Assembly: GCA_900315155.1 (NCBI GenBank)
Contig: OMYB01000006.1
Location: 1 to 64,000, forward strand
DNA length: 64,000 nucleotides
Direction of reading: 5' to 3'
Source of the DNA: an uncultured Selenomonadales bacterium
GTDB taxonomy: Bacteria; Bacillota; Negativicutes; Selenomonadales; Selenomonadaceae
The position numbers and the translations under genes were made by a program. The notes beneath the pieces are model-generated. The model was not told where the DNA came from and made no database searches. It worked only from the letters and a program-made list of their open reading frames with translations. Of this stretch, positions 52,365-63,501 are shown piece by piece. Positions within the stretch are counted from its first letter, which is position 1. Every line of letters begins with the position of its first letter.

Positions 52365-54020
52365 TTGGATATCAAAGATACACTGACGGCTGCCATTGAA
52401 GAAGCCGCCAAGAAGGCCATTGCCGACGGCGTATTCCCCGAGGGCGAGCTCGCAAGCGTTGAGCTTTCCGTTCCGCCGAAGAAGGAGTTCGGTGATTTTG
52501 CCACGAACTTCGCCATGCAGTCGGCGCGCGTGTTCCACCAGAACCCGCGCAAGATTGCAGAGGAGCTCGCATCCCGCATCCAGGGGGACTGGCTCGATCA
52601 TACGCAGATCGCGGGGCCGGGTTTCCTGAACTTTTACCTGAAGGGCGATGTGCTCTACGATTCGTTCCGTAAGATTTTTGAGGCGGGCGCTTCGTTCGGG
52701 CAGCTGCCAAAGAAGGATGCCCCGAAGATCCAGGTCGAGTACGTCAGCGCCAACCCGACGGGACCGCTGCATGTCGGTCACGGCCGCGGTGCGGCGGCGG
52801 GCTCTGCGCTCGTGAACCTGCTGCGCGCGGCGGGCTATCCGGTGCAGAGCGAGTACTACATCAACGACGCGGGCAACCAGATGAATATCCTTGCCCAGTC
52901 GGTGAATGCACGCTATCTCGAGCTTCTGGGCAAAGAGGTAGAGTTCCCGGAGAATGGCTATCATGGCGAGGATATCAAGGTTACAGCTCAGCGCATCATC
53001 GATAAGGACGGCGACAAGTACCTGTCGATGAGCGAAGAAGAACGCCTCGAGGTGTTCAAGGATCTCGCCTATCACGAGAAACTCGCGATTCTCAAGGAGG
53101 ACCTCGAGAAGTTCAATGTGACGTTCGATAAATGGTTCAGTGAGCGCACGCTGCATCCGGAGGCGGTCAAGAAAGCCGTCACGATCCTGCAGGACAATGG
53201 GAACATCTATGAAAAAGAGGGTGCCCTCTGGCTGAAATCTACGGCTTACGGCGATGATAAGGATCGTGTCGTCATCCGTGATAACGGTGTGCCAACGTAT
53301 CTCGCTGCCGATATCGCCTACCACCACAATAAATACGAGCGCGGGTTCGACCGCCTCATCAATATCTGGGGCGCGGATCATCACGGCTATGTCTGCCGCG
53401 TGAAGGCAGCCATGGAGGCGCTCGGCCACGATCCAGAGAAACTCACGGTGCTGCTCCTGCAGATGGTCGCGCTCTACCGCAACGGCGAGCTCGTCAAGAT
53501 GTCAAAGCGTACAGGTCAGAGCGTAACGCTCAACGAGCTCATCGAAGAGGTCGGCACGGATGCGGCCCGCTACTTCTTCCTCATGCGTTCGCTCGACAGC
53601 CAGCTGGATTTCGACCTCGATCTCGCCAAGAAGAAGTCGAATGACAACCCGGTCTACTACATCCAGTATGCGCATGCCCGCATCTGCAGCATTTTCCGCC
53701 AGGCAGAGGAGACGGGACTGTCCCTCGGCAAAGAGCCGAAACTCAATCTGCTCACGGATGAGTCCGAGGTGGCACTCATCAAGAAGATCGAAGAGTACCC
53801 CGAAGTCGTGGAGCGTGCGGCGCGTGATTATGCCCCGCAGCAGATTGCACGCTACAGCTATGAGCTTGCGGCCCTGTTCCACAGCTTCTATAATAAATGC
53901 CGCATTATGGGCGTCGGTGAGGACCTCGGCGAGGCACGCCTCGCCCTCGTCACGGTCACGGCGCAGGTCATCCGTCATTCCCTGGGCATCCTCGGCGTTT
54001 CCGCCCCGGAGCACATGTGA
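52365..54020 (+). CDS. argS: Arginyl-tRNA synthetase
   Basis: 551 residues from TTG 52365, about 8 bp after GGGAGGA. Class I synthetase: N-terminal Add1 domain (PPKKEFGDFATNFAM), HIGH-type motif NPTGPLHVGHGRG, MSKRTGQSVTL in place of KMSKS, and the C-terminal anticodon-binding DALR domain. Charges tRNA-Arg. Confidence 0.96.
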   Translation: MDIKDTLTAAIEEAAKKAIADGVFPEGELASVELSVPPKKEFGDFATNFAMQSARVFHQNPRKIAEELASRIQGDWLDHTQIAGPGFLNFYLKGDVLYDSFRKIFEAGASFGQLPKKDAPKIQVEYVSANPTGPLHVGHGRGAAAGSALVNLLRAAGYPVQSEYYINDAGNQMNILAQSVNARYLELLGKEVEFPENGYHGEDIKVTAQRIIDKDGDKYLSMSEEERLEVFKDLAYHEKLAILKEDLEKFNVTFDKWFSERTLHPEAVKKAVTILQDNGNIYEKEGALWLKSTAYGDDKDRVVIRDNGVPTYLAADIAYHHNKYERGFDRLINIWGADHHGYVCRVKAAMEALGHDPEKLTVLLLQMVALYRNGELVKMSKRTGQSVTLNELIEEVGTDAARYFFLMRSLDSQLDFDLDLAKKKSNDNPVYYIQYAHARICSIFRQAEETGLSLGKEPKLNLLTDESEVALIKKIEEYPEVVERAARDYAPQQIARYSYELAALFHSFYNKCRIMGVGEDLGEARLALVTVTAQVIRHSLGILGVSAPEHM

Positions 54021-54046
54021 GATAAGGTTGAAGGGAGATAAATTTC

Positions 54047-54379
54047 ATGGATTTCATCAACAGCTCGGAAGTCGATATCGCCTACTACGTCCTTTCGCAG
54101 GCAGGCAAGACGCTGTACTACAAGGATCTCGTGCTCGAGGTCATCGACAAGAAGCATAAGCCGGTTCAGAACCTCTCGGCAGCCATCTCCGAGGTCTATA
54201 CGCTCATCAACATGGACAGCCGTTTCCACTATGAGGGCGAGGGCCAGTGGGGCCTCACCGAGTGGAATCCGCCCGAGGTGAAGCGCACGCATGCCACTTC
54301 GCGTCGCAAGACGGTCAGCAAGGCTGCCGCAAAGGCCAGCAGCGACCGCAAGAAGAAACTCGAGAGCATCCAGGAATAA
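54047..54379 (+). CDS. rpoE: RNA polymerase delta subunit-like (RpoE, HARE-HTH)
   Basis: 110 residues. N-terminal HARE-HTH domain (about 5-75; KTLYYKDLVLEVIDKKHK, YTLINMDSRFHYEGEGQWGL). The C-terminal tail is Lys/Arg/Ser-rich instead of the acidic tail of Bacillus delta. That makes its action on RNA polymerase uncertain; nucleic-acid binding is more likely for a basic tail. Placed between argS and pyrG, as delta genes commonly precede pyrG. Confidence 0.82.
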   Translation: MDFINSSEVDIAYYVLSQAGKTLYYKDLVLEVIDKKHKPVQNLSAAISEVYTLINMDSRFHYEGEGQWGLTEWNPPEVKRTHATSRRKTVSKAAAKASSDRKKKLESIQE

Positions 54380-54392
54380 GCCTATTTCCGTA

Positions 54393-54421
54393 TTGACGCA
54401 AGTTCCCTCAGGGGTTAGAAT
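54393..54421 (+). promoter_or_regulatory. Promoter of pyrG
   Basis: TTGACG (54393-54398), 17-bp spacer, TAGAAT (54416-54421). Confidence 0.75.
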
Positions 54422-54436
54422 ATTCTTCATGTGTGA

Positions 54437-56065
<1,629 letters not shown>

Positions 56066-56089
56066 GATAAAAATCGATAAGAATTATGG

Positions 56090-56137
56090 TAAGGGAAAGG
56101 CATTCTGACAAGCAGGACGTCTTCCCCTTATTTTTTT
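56090..56137 (+). terminator. Intrinsic terminator after pyrG
   Basis: TAAGGGAAAG pairs with CTTCCCCTTA (one mismatch) over a 21-nt loop, followed by seven Ts. Confidence 0.75.
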
Positions 56138-56232
56138 CAAAGGCAGGAGGAATCCGCGCTGCCGTGGCGAAGTAGTTAAGCAGAAAGAGTGAACGGAAAC
56201 AGAACCAGAGGAAAGAGGGGAGGGAGAAGAAA

Positions 56233-56868
56233 ATGCTGATAGATACTCTGTGTTCGGCGGCATTCTACTGCCCTGCCTGCGGAAAAGTCCAGCAACGGGA
56301 TATCCTTCTTTTCGATGGTGGGCAGAAGCATGTTTTCCGTTGCGAAAACTGCGGTCATGAGCTTGCTTCTTTTACCATCCGGCCCAAAGATGGCCTGAAA
56401 CTGTCGATTCCGTGCGGTGTGTGCCAGGAGGTTTCGGAACATCATTTTTCCTGGCATCAGCTGCGGCGGATGAAGTTCCAGAAGATTTACTGCGAGAAGG
56501 ATCATTTCGAGCTCGGCTATATCGGGGAATGGCAGACGATTGCTGAGTTCCTGGATTTCAATGCGGCAGAGTATGACGCCCTGCATCCCGAGGAGGGAGA
56601 GCAGCTGATCGAGCGGCAGCAGTTCCTGCTCGCGGGCATGAACCGCCTGCACGACCTGCTGACGTCGGGAGAGCTCCGCTGCGACTGCGGCAGCCGGAAT
56701 CTTTCTGCGGGCATCGTAGGCAGTGATATCGTGCTGGAGTGCCAGACCTGTGGCAGCAGCTGCGTCGTGCCCGCTCATCAGGCGGAAGACCTGCAGCGGC
56801 TGAAAGCCGGCAGCCTCGAACTGGGGGAATGGAAACGCGGACCCATGCTTGACGTGCCGGGAAAATAG
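56233..56868 (+). CDS. CpXC-type zinc-ribbon protein
   Basis: 211 residues. Cys pairs YCPAC (about 11-15), RCENC, PCGVC, DCGS and ECQTCG suggest two or more zinc ribbons. The arrangement resembles CpXC-domain proteins, of unknown function and common in Firmicutes. Own terminator follows. No partner evident. Confidence 0.65.
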   Translation: MLIDTLCSAAFYCPACGKVQQRDILLFDGGQKHVFRCENCGHELASFTIRPKDGLKLSIPCGVCQEVSEHHFSWHQLRRMKFQKIYCEKDHFELGYIGEWQTIAEFLDFNAAEYDALHPEEGEQLIERQQFLLAGMNRLHDLLTSGELRCDCGSRNLSAGIVGSDIVLECQTCGSSCVVPAHQAEDLQRLKAGSLELGEWKRGPMLDVPGK

Positions 56869-56896
56869 GGATAAGATAAAAACTACGGAAACAAAA

Positions 56897-56934
56897 GGGA
56901 CTATCGGCGTATGACAGCCGGCAGTCCCATTTTG
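56897..56934 (+). terminator. Intrinsic terminator
   Basis: GGGACT-AT-CGGC ... GCCG-GC-AGTCCC with loop GTATGACA, then ATTTT. Confidence 0.75.
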
Positions 56935-56983
56935 GCGTTTTACCTGTGGCGGACTGCCGCAAGATATGGAGTGTTAACAACTG

Positions 56984-59900
56984 ATGCAATCATTATTTGC
57001 CGCCCTTCTGCAGGACCCTGCGGTAAGGCAGTTAAAAGAATATCTGACCGGCGAGCCGGACCAGACTCTCGCATATGGGCTGGGCGGGTCGCTGAAGCAT
57101 GCTGTTTTTGCGGCTTGCCTGGAAGGGGCAGAGGGGAGCACGGTCATCCTCGTCCATGACCGGCCGGCACTGGCTGCCTGGAGGGAAGACCTTTCCAGTC
57201 TGCTGCCCGGAGTCCCTGTGCTCGAACTGCCGGAGCTCGATGTGCTCACGGTGCAGGCGGCAGCGAGCAGCGTCGAGCGCTCGGCGCGCCGTATGGAAAT
57301 CCTTGGCCGCCTCATGCGCGGGGAGCCTATGGTCGTGCTCGCCACGGCGGCATCCGCCGTGCAGAAGGGGATGAGCCGTCAGGATTTCAAGCGCCTGTCT
57401 CTGAGCCTGCGTACGGGGGATGTGCTCGAGCGCCAGGCACTGCTTGGCCGCCTCGTGGATCTGGGCTATGCGTCCGCCGATGAAGTGGAGAATATCGGCC
57501 AGTTCAGCGCACGGGGCGGCATTGTCGATGTGTTCCCCATCAACGCGGAGCATCCGGTACGCATTGAGTTCTTCGATGATGAAATCGATTCCCTGCGTGA
57601 GTTTGACGTCGAAAGCAAGCGCTCCATCCGCAACGTCGGCGACGTGACGGTTTTGCCCCTCGCGCAGACGGATGCGAGTGGGAAACCAGAGCTGTTCCTG
57701 CGGTATCTCGGCGGGCACGGCCGCGTGATTTTCGATGAGCCGCTGCGCATCCGCGAGGCCATCCGCACGGCGGTCAAGGAACAGCCGGAACTGCGCACGA
57801 AGATTTTCCAGTGGGAGAATCTCGTCGAAGCCTCTGAGGGCAATCCGGTCGTCTTCTCGGCGCTGATGCTCCAGCAGATCCACGACGCGGAGCCGCAGCA
57901 TACGGTCAGCATCACAGCAACGGCCATGACACCGTTCCACCGCCAGATGGACCTGCTTGAGAATGAGGCACAACGGTGGCTCGGCTCGCATCAGCGCGTA
58001 CTCCTGCTGCTCGGAACGGCGGAAAAGGCAAAGGGGCTGCGCGAGGTCCTGGCGCGCCATCATCTGCCGTCGCTCGTCCAGCAGGCAGGATCCGCGCTGC
58101 GCGACGACTGCCTGAACATCCAGATCGGCACGCTCGATACCGGATTCGAAATGAGCTCGGACCGTCTCGTCGTCGTGACGGAAAAGGATATCTTCGGCCA
58201 TCAGAAGCGGCGCACGGCAGCACGCGCTCCGCAGGGAGAAAAGATTTCCCATTTCCGCGAAATCAAGCCGGGCGACTATGTCGTGCATGTCAACCACGGT
58301 ATCGGCAAATATCTCGGCGTCGTGACGCTCGAAGTCGGCGGCGTACACCGCGACTACCTGCATATCAAGTACGGCGGCGATGATAAGCTCTACGTGCCGA
58401 CGGATCAGGTACAGCTCCTGCAGAAGTATATCGGCACGGAGGGTGAGGTGCCGCGCCTGCACCGCATGGGCGGCACGGAGTGGGTCAAGGCGAAGGCGCG
58501 TGCGAAGAAGTCCGTCGAGGATATCGCGAAGAAACTCATCGCCATCTATGCGAAACGCAAGCAGGCAAAGGGCTTCGCATTTTCGCCGGATGATAGCTCG
58601 CAGCGCGAGTTCGAGGATGCGTTCCCCTATCAGGAGACGGACGACCAGCTGCGCGCCATCGAGGAGATCAAGGCGGATATGGAACGCGAGAAGCCTATGG
58701 ATCGCCTGCTCTGCGGTGATGTCGGCTTCGGCAAGACCGAAGTCGCCATCCGCGCGGCCTATAAGGCGGCCATGGACGGCAAGCAGGTCGCTGTGCTCGT
58801 GCCGACGACGGTCCTCGCGATGCAGCATTACCAGACGTTCACGCAGCGGTTCATGGATTTCCTGCCGACGGTCGATGTCATCTGCCGTTTCCGCACGGCC
58901 AAAGAGCAGAAGGCGACGCTCGAGAAGGTCGCCTCCGGTGCGGTCAACATCCTGATCGGCACCCATGCGATCCTCAACCAGAGGCGCGTGAAATTCAAGG
59001 ACCTCGGGCTGCTCATCGTCGATGAGGAGCAGCGTTTCGGCGTCAAGCAGAAGGATAAGATCCGCAGCCTCGCAGCGGGCATCGACGTGCTTACGCTTTC
59101 CGCTACGCCAATTCCGCGCACGCTGCATATGTCACTCGTCGGCGCGCGCGATATGAGCATCATCGAAACGCCGCCGGCAGAGCGCTTCCCCGTGCAGACC
59201 TACGTGGTCGAGAATAACGATGCGATTATCGCGAATGCCATCCGGCGTGAGATCAAGCGCGGCGGTCAGATCTATTTCATCTACAACCGCGTCGATACGA
59301 TAGACCGCATCCGCGACCATCTGCAGGAAATCGTTCCGGAGGCGCGTATCCAGACGGCGCACGGGCAGATGCCGGAGGAAATGCTCGAGCGCGTCATGAT
59401 GGATTTCTACGAAGGTGCCTACGATGTCTTGCTCGCGACGTCCATCGTCGAGAACGGCCTCGATGTACCGAATGCGAATACGATCCTCGTCTATAACGCG
59501 GACCATTTCGGGCTGTCCCAGCTCTACCAGATGCGCGGCCGCGTCGGCCGCTCCCATCATATGGCGTTTGCGTACTTCGTCTACCAGGCGGACAAGATCC
59601 TCACGGAGACGGCGGAGAAGCGCCTGCAGGCGATGAAAGAGTTCGCCGAGCTCGGCGCGGGCTTCAAGATCGCCATGCGCGACCTCGAGATCCGCGGCGC
59701 AGGAAACCTGCTCGGCTCCCAGCAGCACGGGCATATCGCGAGCGTCGGCTTCGAGATGTACTGCAAGCTGCTCGAGGAGGCGGTCGAGAAACTCCAGCAC
59801 GGCGAAAAGCCGGAGGCAGAGGAGAGGCCGGACCCGATCATCAGCCTTCATACGGAGGCGTATATCGACGGCGGCTACATCGACGATGCCATGCACAAGA

Positions 59901-60367
59901 TCGAAATCTACCAGCGCATCGCCGCCATCCGCACGAACGAGGAGGTACGAGGCCTGCTCGATGAGCTCATCGATCGTTTCGGCGAGCCGACAGAGCCGGT
60001 CATGCACCTGCTCGCCATTGCCCGCATCAAGAATTACGCACGCGGCCTTTGGGTGAAATCCATCACGGAACTGCCGCAGGCACTCGATATCCATCTGATG
60101 CCGGGGCATAAACTGCCCGTGAAGTCGCTTATCCTGCTCGATCGGGTATTCGGCAAGCGCATGAAGCCGCTGCCGAAGGCCGATGGCTACCGTTTCCCGA
60201 TGACCGCACGGGATAAGGGTAATGTGACGAATTTTGTGACGCGCGTGCTCATGCTCGCCGCGGGCGAGGAAGAAAAGGCGATGGGCAGTGCGGCAAAGAA
60301 ACCGGCGGAGAAGAAGCTCCTGCCGGATAGCAAAAAGCAGCAGAGACAGCTTGTGGAGGTGTTCTGA
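56984..60367 (+). CDS. mfd: Transcription-repair coupling factor Mfd
   Basis: 1127 residues. UvrB-homology module at the N-terminus, RNA-polymerase-interacting domain (PGDYVVHVNHGIGKYLGV), then the RecG-like translocase: Walker A GDVGFGKTEVAIRAA, DEEQRFG, SATPIPRTLHMS, and the C-terminal TRCF domain. Displaces stalled polymerase and recruits UvrA. Ribosome site before ATG 56984 is weak. Confidence 0.96.
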   Translation: MQSLFAALLQDPAVRQLKEYLTGEPDQTLAYGLGGSLKHAVFAACLEGAEGSTVILVHDRPALAAWREDLSSLLPGVPVLELPELDVLTVQAAASSVERSARRMEILGRLMRGEPMVVLATAASAVQKGMSRQDFKRLSLSLRTGDVLERQALLGRLVDLGYASADEVENIGQFSARGGIVDVFPINAEHPVRIEFFDDEIDSLREFDVESKRSIRNVGDVTVLPLAQTDASGKPELFLRYLGGHGRVIFDEPLRIREAIRTAVKEQPELRTKIFQWENLVEASEGNPVVFSALMLQQIHDAEPQHTVSITATAMTPFHRQMDLLENEAQRWLGSHQRVLLLLGTAEKAKGLREVLARHHLPSLVQQAGSALRDDCLNIQIGTLDTGFEMSSDRLVVVTEKDIFGHQKRRTAARAPQGEKISHFREIKPGDYVVHVNHGIGKYLGVVTLEVGGVHRDYLHIKYGGDDKLYVPTDQVQLLQKYIGTEGEVPRLHRMGGTEWVKAKARAKKSVEDIAKKLIAIYAKRKQAKGFAFSPDDSSQREFEDAFPYQETDDQLRAIEEIKADMEREKPMDRLLCGDVGFGKTEVAIRAAYKAAMDGKQVAVLVPTTVLAMQHYQTFTQRFMDFLPTVDVICRFRTAKEQKATLEKVASGAVNILIGTHAILNQRRVKFKDLGLLIVDEEQRFGVKQKDKIRSLAAGIDVLTLSATPIPRTLHMSLVGARDMSIIETPPAERFPVQTYVVENNDAIIANAIRREIKRGGQIYFIYNRVDTIDRIRDHLQEIVPEARIQTAHGQMPEEMLERVMMDFYEGAYDVLLATSIVENGLDVPNANTILVYNADHFGLSQLYQMRGRVGRSHHMAFAYFVYQADKILTETAEKRLQAMKEFAELGAGFKIAMRDLEIRGAGNLLGSQQHGHIASVGFEMYCKLLEEAVEKLQHGEKPEAEERPDPIISLHTEAYIDGGYIDDAMHKIEIYQRIAAIRTNEEVRGLLDELIDRFGEPTEPVMHLLAIARIKNYARGLWVKSITELPQALDIHLMPGHKLPVKSLILLDRVFGKRMKPLPKADGYRFPMTARDKGNVTNFVTRVLMLAAGEEEKAMGSAAKKPAEKKLLPDSKKQQRQLVEVF

Positions 60368-61048
60368 ATGGCAAAACTGACAGTTGTGGGCCTCGGCCCC
60401 GGACGTGCCGGGCTCATTACGCGGGAGGTATGGGAATGCATGCAGAAGGCAGAGCATCTCATCCTGCGCACGAAGATCCATCCGACGGTCGCCGCCATCG
60501 ATGCGGCGGGAATCCGCTATGCGACGTATGACAGCTGGTATGATCAGGCAGAGGATTTCGGGACGCTGTATGAGAGCATCGCCAGGGACCTCATCGGGCG
60601 GGCGGCTGGCGGTGAGGAAATCGTCTATGCTGTGCCGGGCAGCCCGCTCGTGGCGGAGCGCACGGTTGTTCTGCTGCGGGAACTCGCCAAAGGGCATGCG
60701 GATGTAGAGCTCACGATCCTTCCGGGCATGAGTTTTGTCGAGGTCATGTATACGGCGCTCGGCATCGACCCGGTCGATGGCATCACGATCCTCGATGCCG
60801 GCGATGTGGATACGTTCCATGAAGCGCCCGCGCAGAGCCTCATCATCACGCAGATCTGGAACCGGGGTATCGCTTCGGATACGAAGCTGCAGCTCATGGA
60901 TCTTTATGGCGACGAGTATGAGGTCACCTATATCCACGCGCTGGCGACGGAGGAGGAGTCCATCCGCCGGATTCCGCTCTATGAGCTCGACCGGCAGGCG
61001 GATATCGACTACCTGACGACCCTTTTTGTCGCGAAAAAGGGAAAATAA
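60368..61048 (+). CDS. YabN-type tetrapyrrole-methylase-domain protein without MazG
   Basis: 226 residues; the ATG follows the mfd stop with no gap. SAM-dependent tetrapyrrole methylase fold: LTVVGLGPGRAGLITREV, EEIVYAVPGSPLVAERTV, ELTILPGMSFVEV. In Bacillus YabN and relatives this domain is fused to a MazG NTP pyrophosphohydrolase; here the frame stops right after the methylase part (LFVAKKGK) and a terminator follows. Either the gene naturally lacks MazG or lost it. Confidence 0.8.
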   Translation: MAKLTVVGLGPGRAGLITREVWECMQKAEHLILRTKIHPTVAAIDAAGIRYATYDSWYDQAEDFGTLYESIARDLIGRAAGGEEIVYAVPGSPLVAERTVVLLRELAKGHADVELTILPGMSFVEVMYTALGIDPVDGITILDAGDVDTFHEAPAQSLIITQIWNRGIASDTKLQLMDLYGDEYEVTYIHALATEEESIRRIPLYELDRQADIDYLTTLFVAKKGK

Positions 61049-61072
61049 GGCCTTTTTCGGGAAAACCTTGCG

Positions 61073-61100
61073 GAAAACCCTTGATTTTTCAAGGGTTTTC
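61073..61100 (+). terminator. Intrinsic terminator after mfd operon
   Basis: Perfect 12-bp stem GAAAACCCTTGA/TCAAGGGTTTTC with loop TTTT. Confidence 0.85.
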
Positions 61101-61191
61101 TGATACATTTTGATAAGCAGGCAGGAATATCGCCGACTGTGGCGAAATATACCTGCATGAAGAAATTCAAATCTTTAAGGAGGCTACGATT

Positions 61192-61467
61192 GTGAATAAA
61201 ACTGAATTGGTAGCTAATGTTGCAGACAAAGCAGGCCTGACGAAGAAAGACGCAGAGAAGGCAGTCAACGCACTGTTCGATTCTGTCCAGAAAGCTCTTG
61301 TCGAGGGCGACAAAGTACAGCTCATCGGCTTCGGTACGTTCGAGGTCAAAGAGCGTGCTGCCCGCAAGGGCCGCAACCCGCAGACGGGTGCCGAGATCGA
61401 GATTGCCGCTTCCAAGAATCCGGTATTCAAGGCTGGCAAAGCTCTGAAAGACGCAGTCAACGCATAA
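61192..61467 (+). CDS. hup: DNA-binding protein HU
   Basis: 91 residues, GTG 61192 behind [31 protein letters not shown] and the arm motif [21 protein letters not shown] with [20 protein letters not shown] are classic HU. Nucleoid-associated homodimer. Confidence 0.97.
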   Translation: MNKTELVANVADKAGLTKKDAEKAVNALFDSVQKALVEGDKVQLIGFGTFEVKERAARKGRNPQTGAEIEIAASKNPVFKAGKALKDAVNA

Positions 61468-61487
61468 GGCGGACAGGCTATAACGGG

Positions 61488-61519
61488 CCGGACCTTCGGG
61501 AAACCGATGGTCCGGTTTT
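61488..61519 (+). terminator. Intrinsic terminator after hup
   Basis: CCGGACC ... GGTCCGG (14-nt loop) followed by TTTTC. Confidence 0.75.
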
Positions 61520-61536
61520 CTGTTGCAGGAGGCGGC

Positions 61537-62292
61537 ATGGATAAGGCAGAAAAGCAGGTTGTGCTCATCTCGGGCGGCACTTCCGGCATCGGACTTGAAA
61601 CGGCAGCAGAGCTCCTCGCGGGGGGAGCCTGCGTCGTGCTCATGGGGCGCAGCGAAACGCGCGGCAGAGAGGCTCTGGCGCAGCTCGATGCGGGAGACCG
61701 CGCGCTGTTCGTGCAAGGTGATGTGAGGAGCCGTCAGGCCTGCCGGGAGACCGTTGCCCGGGCAGCTGCCCATTTCGGCGGGCTCACGGGGCTCGTCTGC
61801 TCCGCCGGCATCTACCGCGAGGGCGCGCTCGAGGACCTCACGGAGGAAGAACTCGACGAGGTGCTGGACTGCAACGTCAAGGGAACCATGTTCCTCTGCC
61901 AGGCGGCCCTGCCGGAACTGCGCAAGACCAGGGGGAGCATCGTGAACGTCGCTTCGGACGCGGGCGTGCATGGCAATTATTTCTGTACCGCCTACTGCGC
62001 GAGCAAGGGGGCGGTCGTGCTGTTCACGCGTGCCCTCGCGCTCGAGGTGGCGCATGAAGGCGTGCGCGTCAATGCGATTGCGCCCGGCGATATCCTGACG
62101 CCACTCACGCAGGCACAGCTGCAGGCGGCGCCGGACCCGCATGCTGCCAGGCAGGAGATGGCGTCGGTCTATCCGCTTGGCCGTATCGGAAAGCCTGAGG
62201 AGGCGGCATCGGTCATCGTTTTCCTGCTTTCTCCCCGCGCGGGTTTCGTTACGGGTGCAATTTGGAATATAGATGGTGGCTTAACGGCATGA
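61537..62292 (+). CDS. Short-chain dehydrogenase/reductase, FabG-like
   Basis: 251 residues from ATG 61537 (AGGAGG). NAD(P)-binding [15 protein letters not shown] equivalent CSAGIY, catalytic Ser/Tyr/Lys in NVASDAG and YCASKGAV, and a C-terminal [13 protein letters not shown] 3-oxoacyl-ACP reductase or polyol/hydroxysteroid-type dehydrogenase; not next to fab genes, so the substrate is open. Confidence 0.88.
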   Translation: MDKAEKQVVLISGGTSGIGLETAAELLAGGACVVLMGRSETRGREALAQLDAGDRALFVQGDVRSRQACRETVARAAAHFGGLTGLVCSAGIYREGALEDLTEEELDEVLDCNVKGTMFLCQAALPELRKTRGSIVNVASDAGVHGNYFCTAYCASKGAVVLFTRALALEVAHEGVRVNAIAPGDILTPLTQAQLQAAPDPHAARQEMASVYPLGRIGKPEEAASVIVFLLSPRAGFVTGAIWNIDGGLTA

Positions 62293-62304
62293 AATGTGAT
62301 AAAA

Positions 62305-62319
62305 TACTACTATGTAGTA
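62305..62319 (+). repeat. Short palindrome upstream of the glycosyltransferase
   Basis: TACTAC-TAT-GTAGTA, perfect 6-bp dyad next to an AT-rich GATAAAAT, 26 bp before ATG 62345. Possible operator or hairpin. Confidence 0.4.
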
Positions 62320-62344
62320 CTAGCGGAAAGCAGGGAACATTCCA

Positions 62345-63484
62345 ATGAGCAGCAAGCGCATCCTCATCCTCACGGCCTCTATCGGTTCGGGCCATATCAA
62401 GGCCGCCGATGCCGTGGCGGACGAGCTTCGGCGGCAGATGCCGGATGCGAAGATCAAGACCATCGATTTCATGGACCGGCGGATTTCCATCATCCATTGG
62501 CTCATGAAGCAGATCTATCTCATCATGCTTGCGCTCATTCCGAATATCTATGACCTGCTGTATAAGGCGGCGGGAGCAGCTTCCAGCGGGCCTGTCGCCC
62601 AGAACGCCTTTGCCGTGGTCATGTATCCCGTCATGCGGCGGCTCGTGAAGAAACATCGTCCGGATGCCATCCTGTGTACGCATCCATTCCCCGAGGGGGC
62701 AGCGGCTCTCTATAAACGTTGGACCGGGGCGCCCTACTGGCTGGCGGTGGTCATGACGGATTATTCCCTGCATCAGATCTGGCTCTACCATGGCGTCGAT
62801 GCGTATTTCATGGCACTCCCGTCTATGGCAGCCGGCATGGAGCAGCACGGATTCCCGAAGGAGCGCCTGCATGTGACGGGGATTCCCGTTGCCATGAGCC
62901 TGATGAATCTGCCGGATAAGGCGTCCATGAGAGAGCAGCTCGGCCTGCCGGTGGATCGGCCGGTCGTGCTGCTCATGGGCGGCGGCCTCGGACTGGGCGG
63001 CATCGATACGACGCTGAAAGAACTGGAGCAGCTCGAAACCTCACTGGTCCTGCTCGTCGTCGCAGGGCGCAACGAGCGTCTCGGTGAACGCGCGCAGGCG
63101 TTTGCCGCTCATTCGCGGCATGAAATCCGCGTCTGGGGGTATACCGAGCAGGCGCACGAGCTCATGCGGGCAGCGGACCTCATCATCACGAAGCCAGGTG
63201 CCCTCACGATGAGTGAGGCATTCGTGCTCGGATTGCCACTGCTGCTTCACGATCCGATTCCGGGTCCTGAAACGGATAATGCCATTTATGCTACGCGCCA
63301 TGGTGCGGCGGTCTGGCTGCATCCACATGAGAAGATTGCTCCTGCCGTCCGGCATATGCTGGCGGACGGTGTTCTGCCAGGCATGACGGAACAGGCACGG
63401 CATCGTGCGCGTCCGAGGGCGGCAGAGGAGATTGCCCATACCCTTCTGGCTTCCCTGTCTGAGATGGGGGACGGCCAGCTTTGA
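62345..63484 (+). CDS. MGDG-synthase-like glycosyltransferase (GT28)
   Basis: 379 residues. N-terminal MGDG_synth domain (ILILTASIGSGHIKAADAVADEL, IDFMDR), C-terminal GT28 domain (VLLMGGGLGLGG, ITKPGALTMSEAFVLGLPLLLHDPIPGPE). Resembles processive diacylglycerol beta-glucosyltransferases (UgtP). Likely transfers a sugar from a UDP-sugar to a membrane lipid on the inner leaflet. GPETDN motif typical of lipid acceptors. Confidence 0.87.
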   Translation: MSSKRILILTASIGSGHIKAADAVADELRRQMPDAKIKTIDFMDRRISIIHWLMKQIYLIMLALIPNIYDLLYKAAGAASSGPVAQNAFAVVMYPVMRRLVKKHRPDAILCTHPFPEGAAALYKRWTGAPYWLAVVMTDYSLHQIWLYHGVDAYFMALPSMAAGMEQHGFPKERLHVTGIPVAMSLMNLPDKASMREQLGLPVDRPVVLLMGGGLGLGGIDTTLKELEQLETSLVLLVVAGRNERLGERAQAFAAHSRHEIRVWGYTEQAHELMRAADLIITKPGALTMSEAFVLGLPLLLHDPIPGPETDNAIYATRHGAAVWLHPHEKIAPAVRHMLADGVLPGMTEQARHRARPRAAEEIAHTLLASLSEMGDGQL

Positions 63485-63501
63485 CTTGATGGTGATGACC
63501 T

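Noticed and set aside
57032..59128. Long open frame of about 700 codons antisense to mfd
   Set aside because: High-GC codon bias leaves open frames opposite real genes. The product is Arg/Leu/His-rich with no domain, and mfd on the other strand is certain. The same holds for 13359-14618, 26052-27503, 49850-51448 and 59132-61108 on the minus strand.
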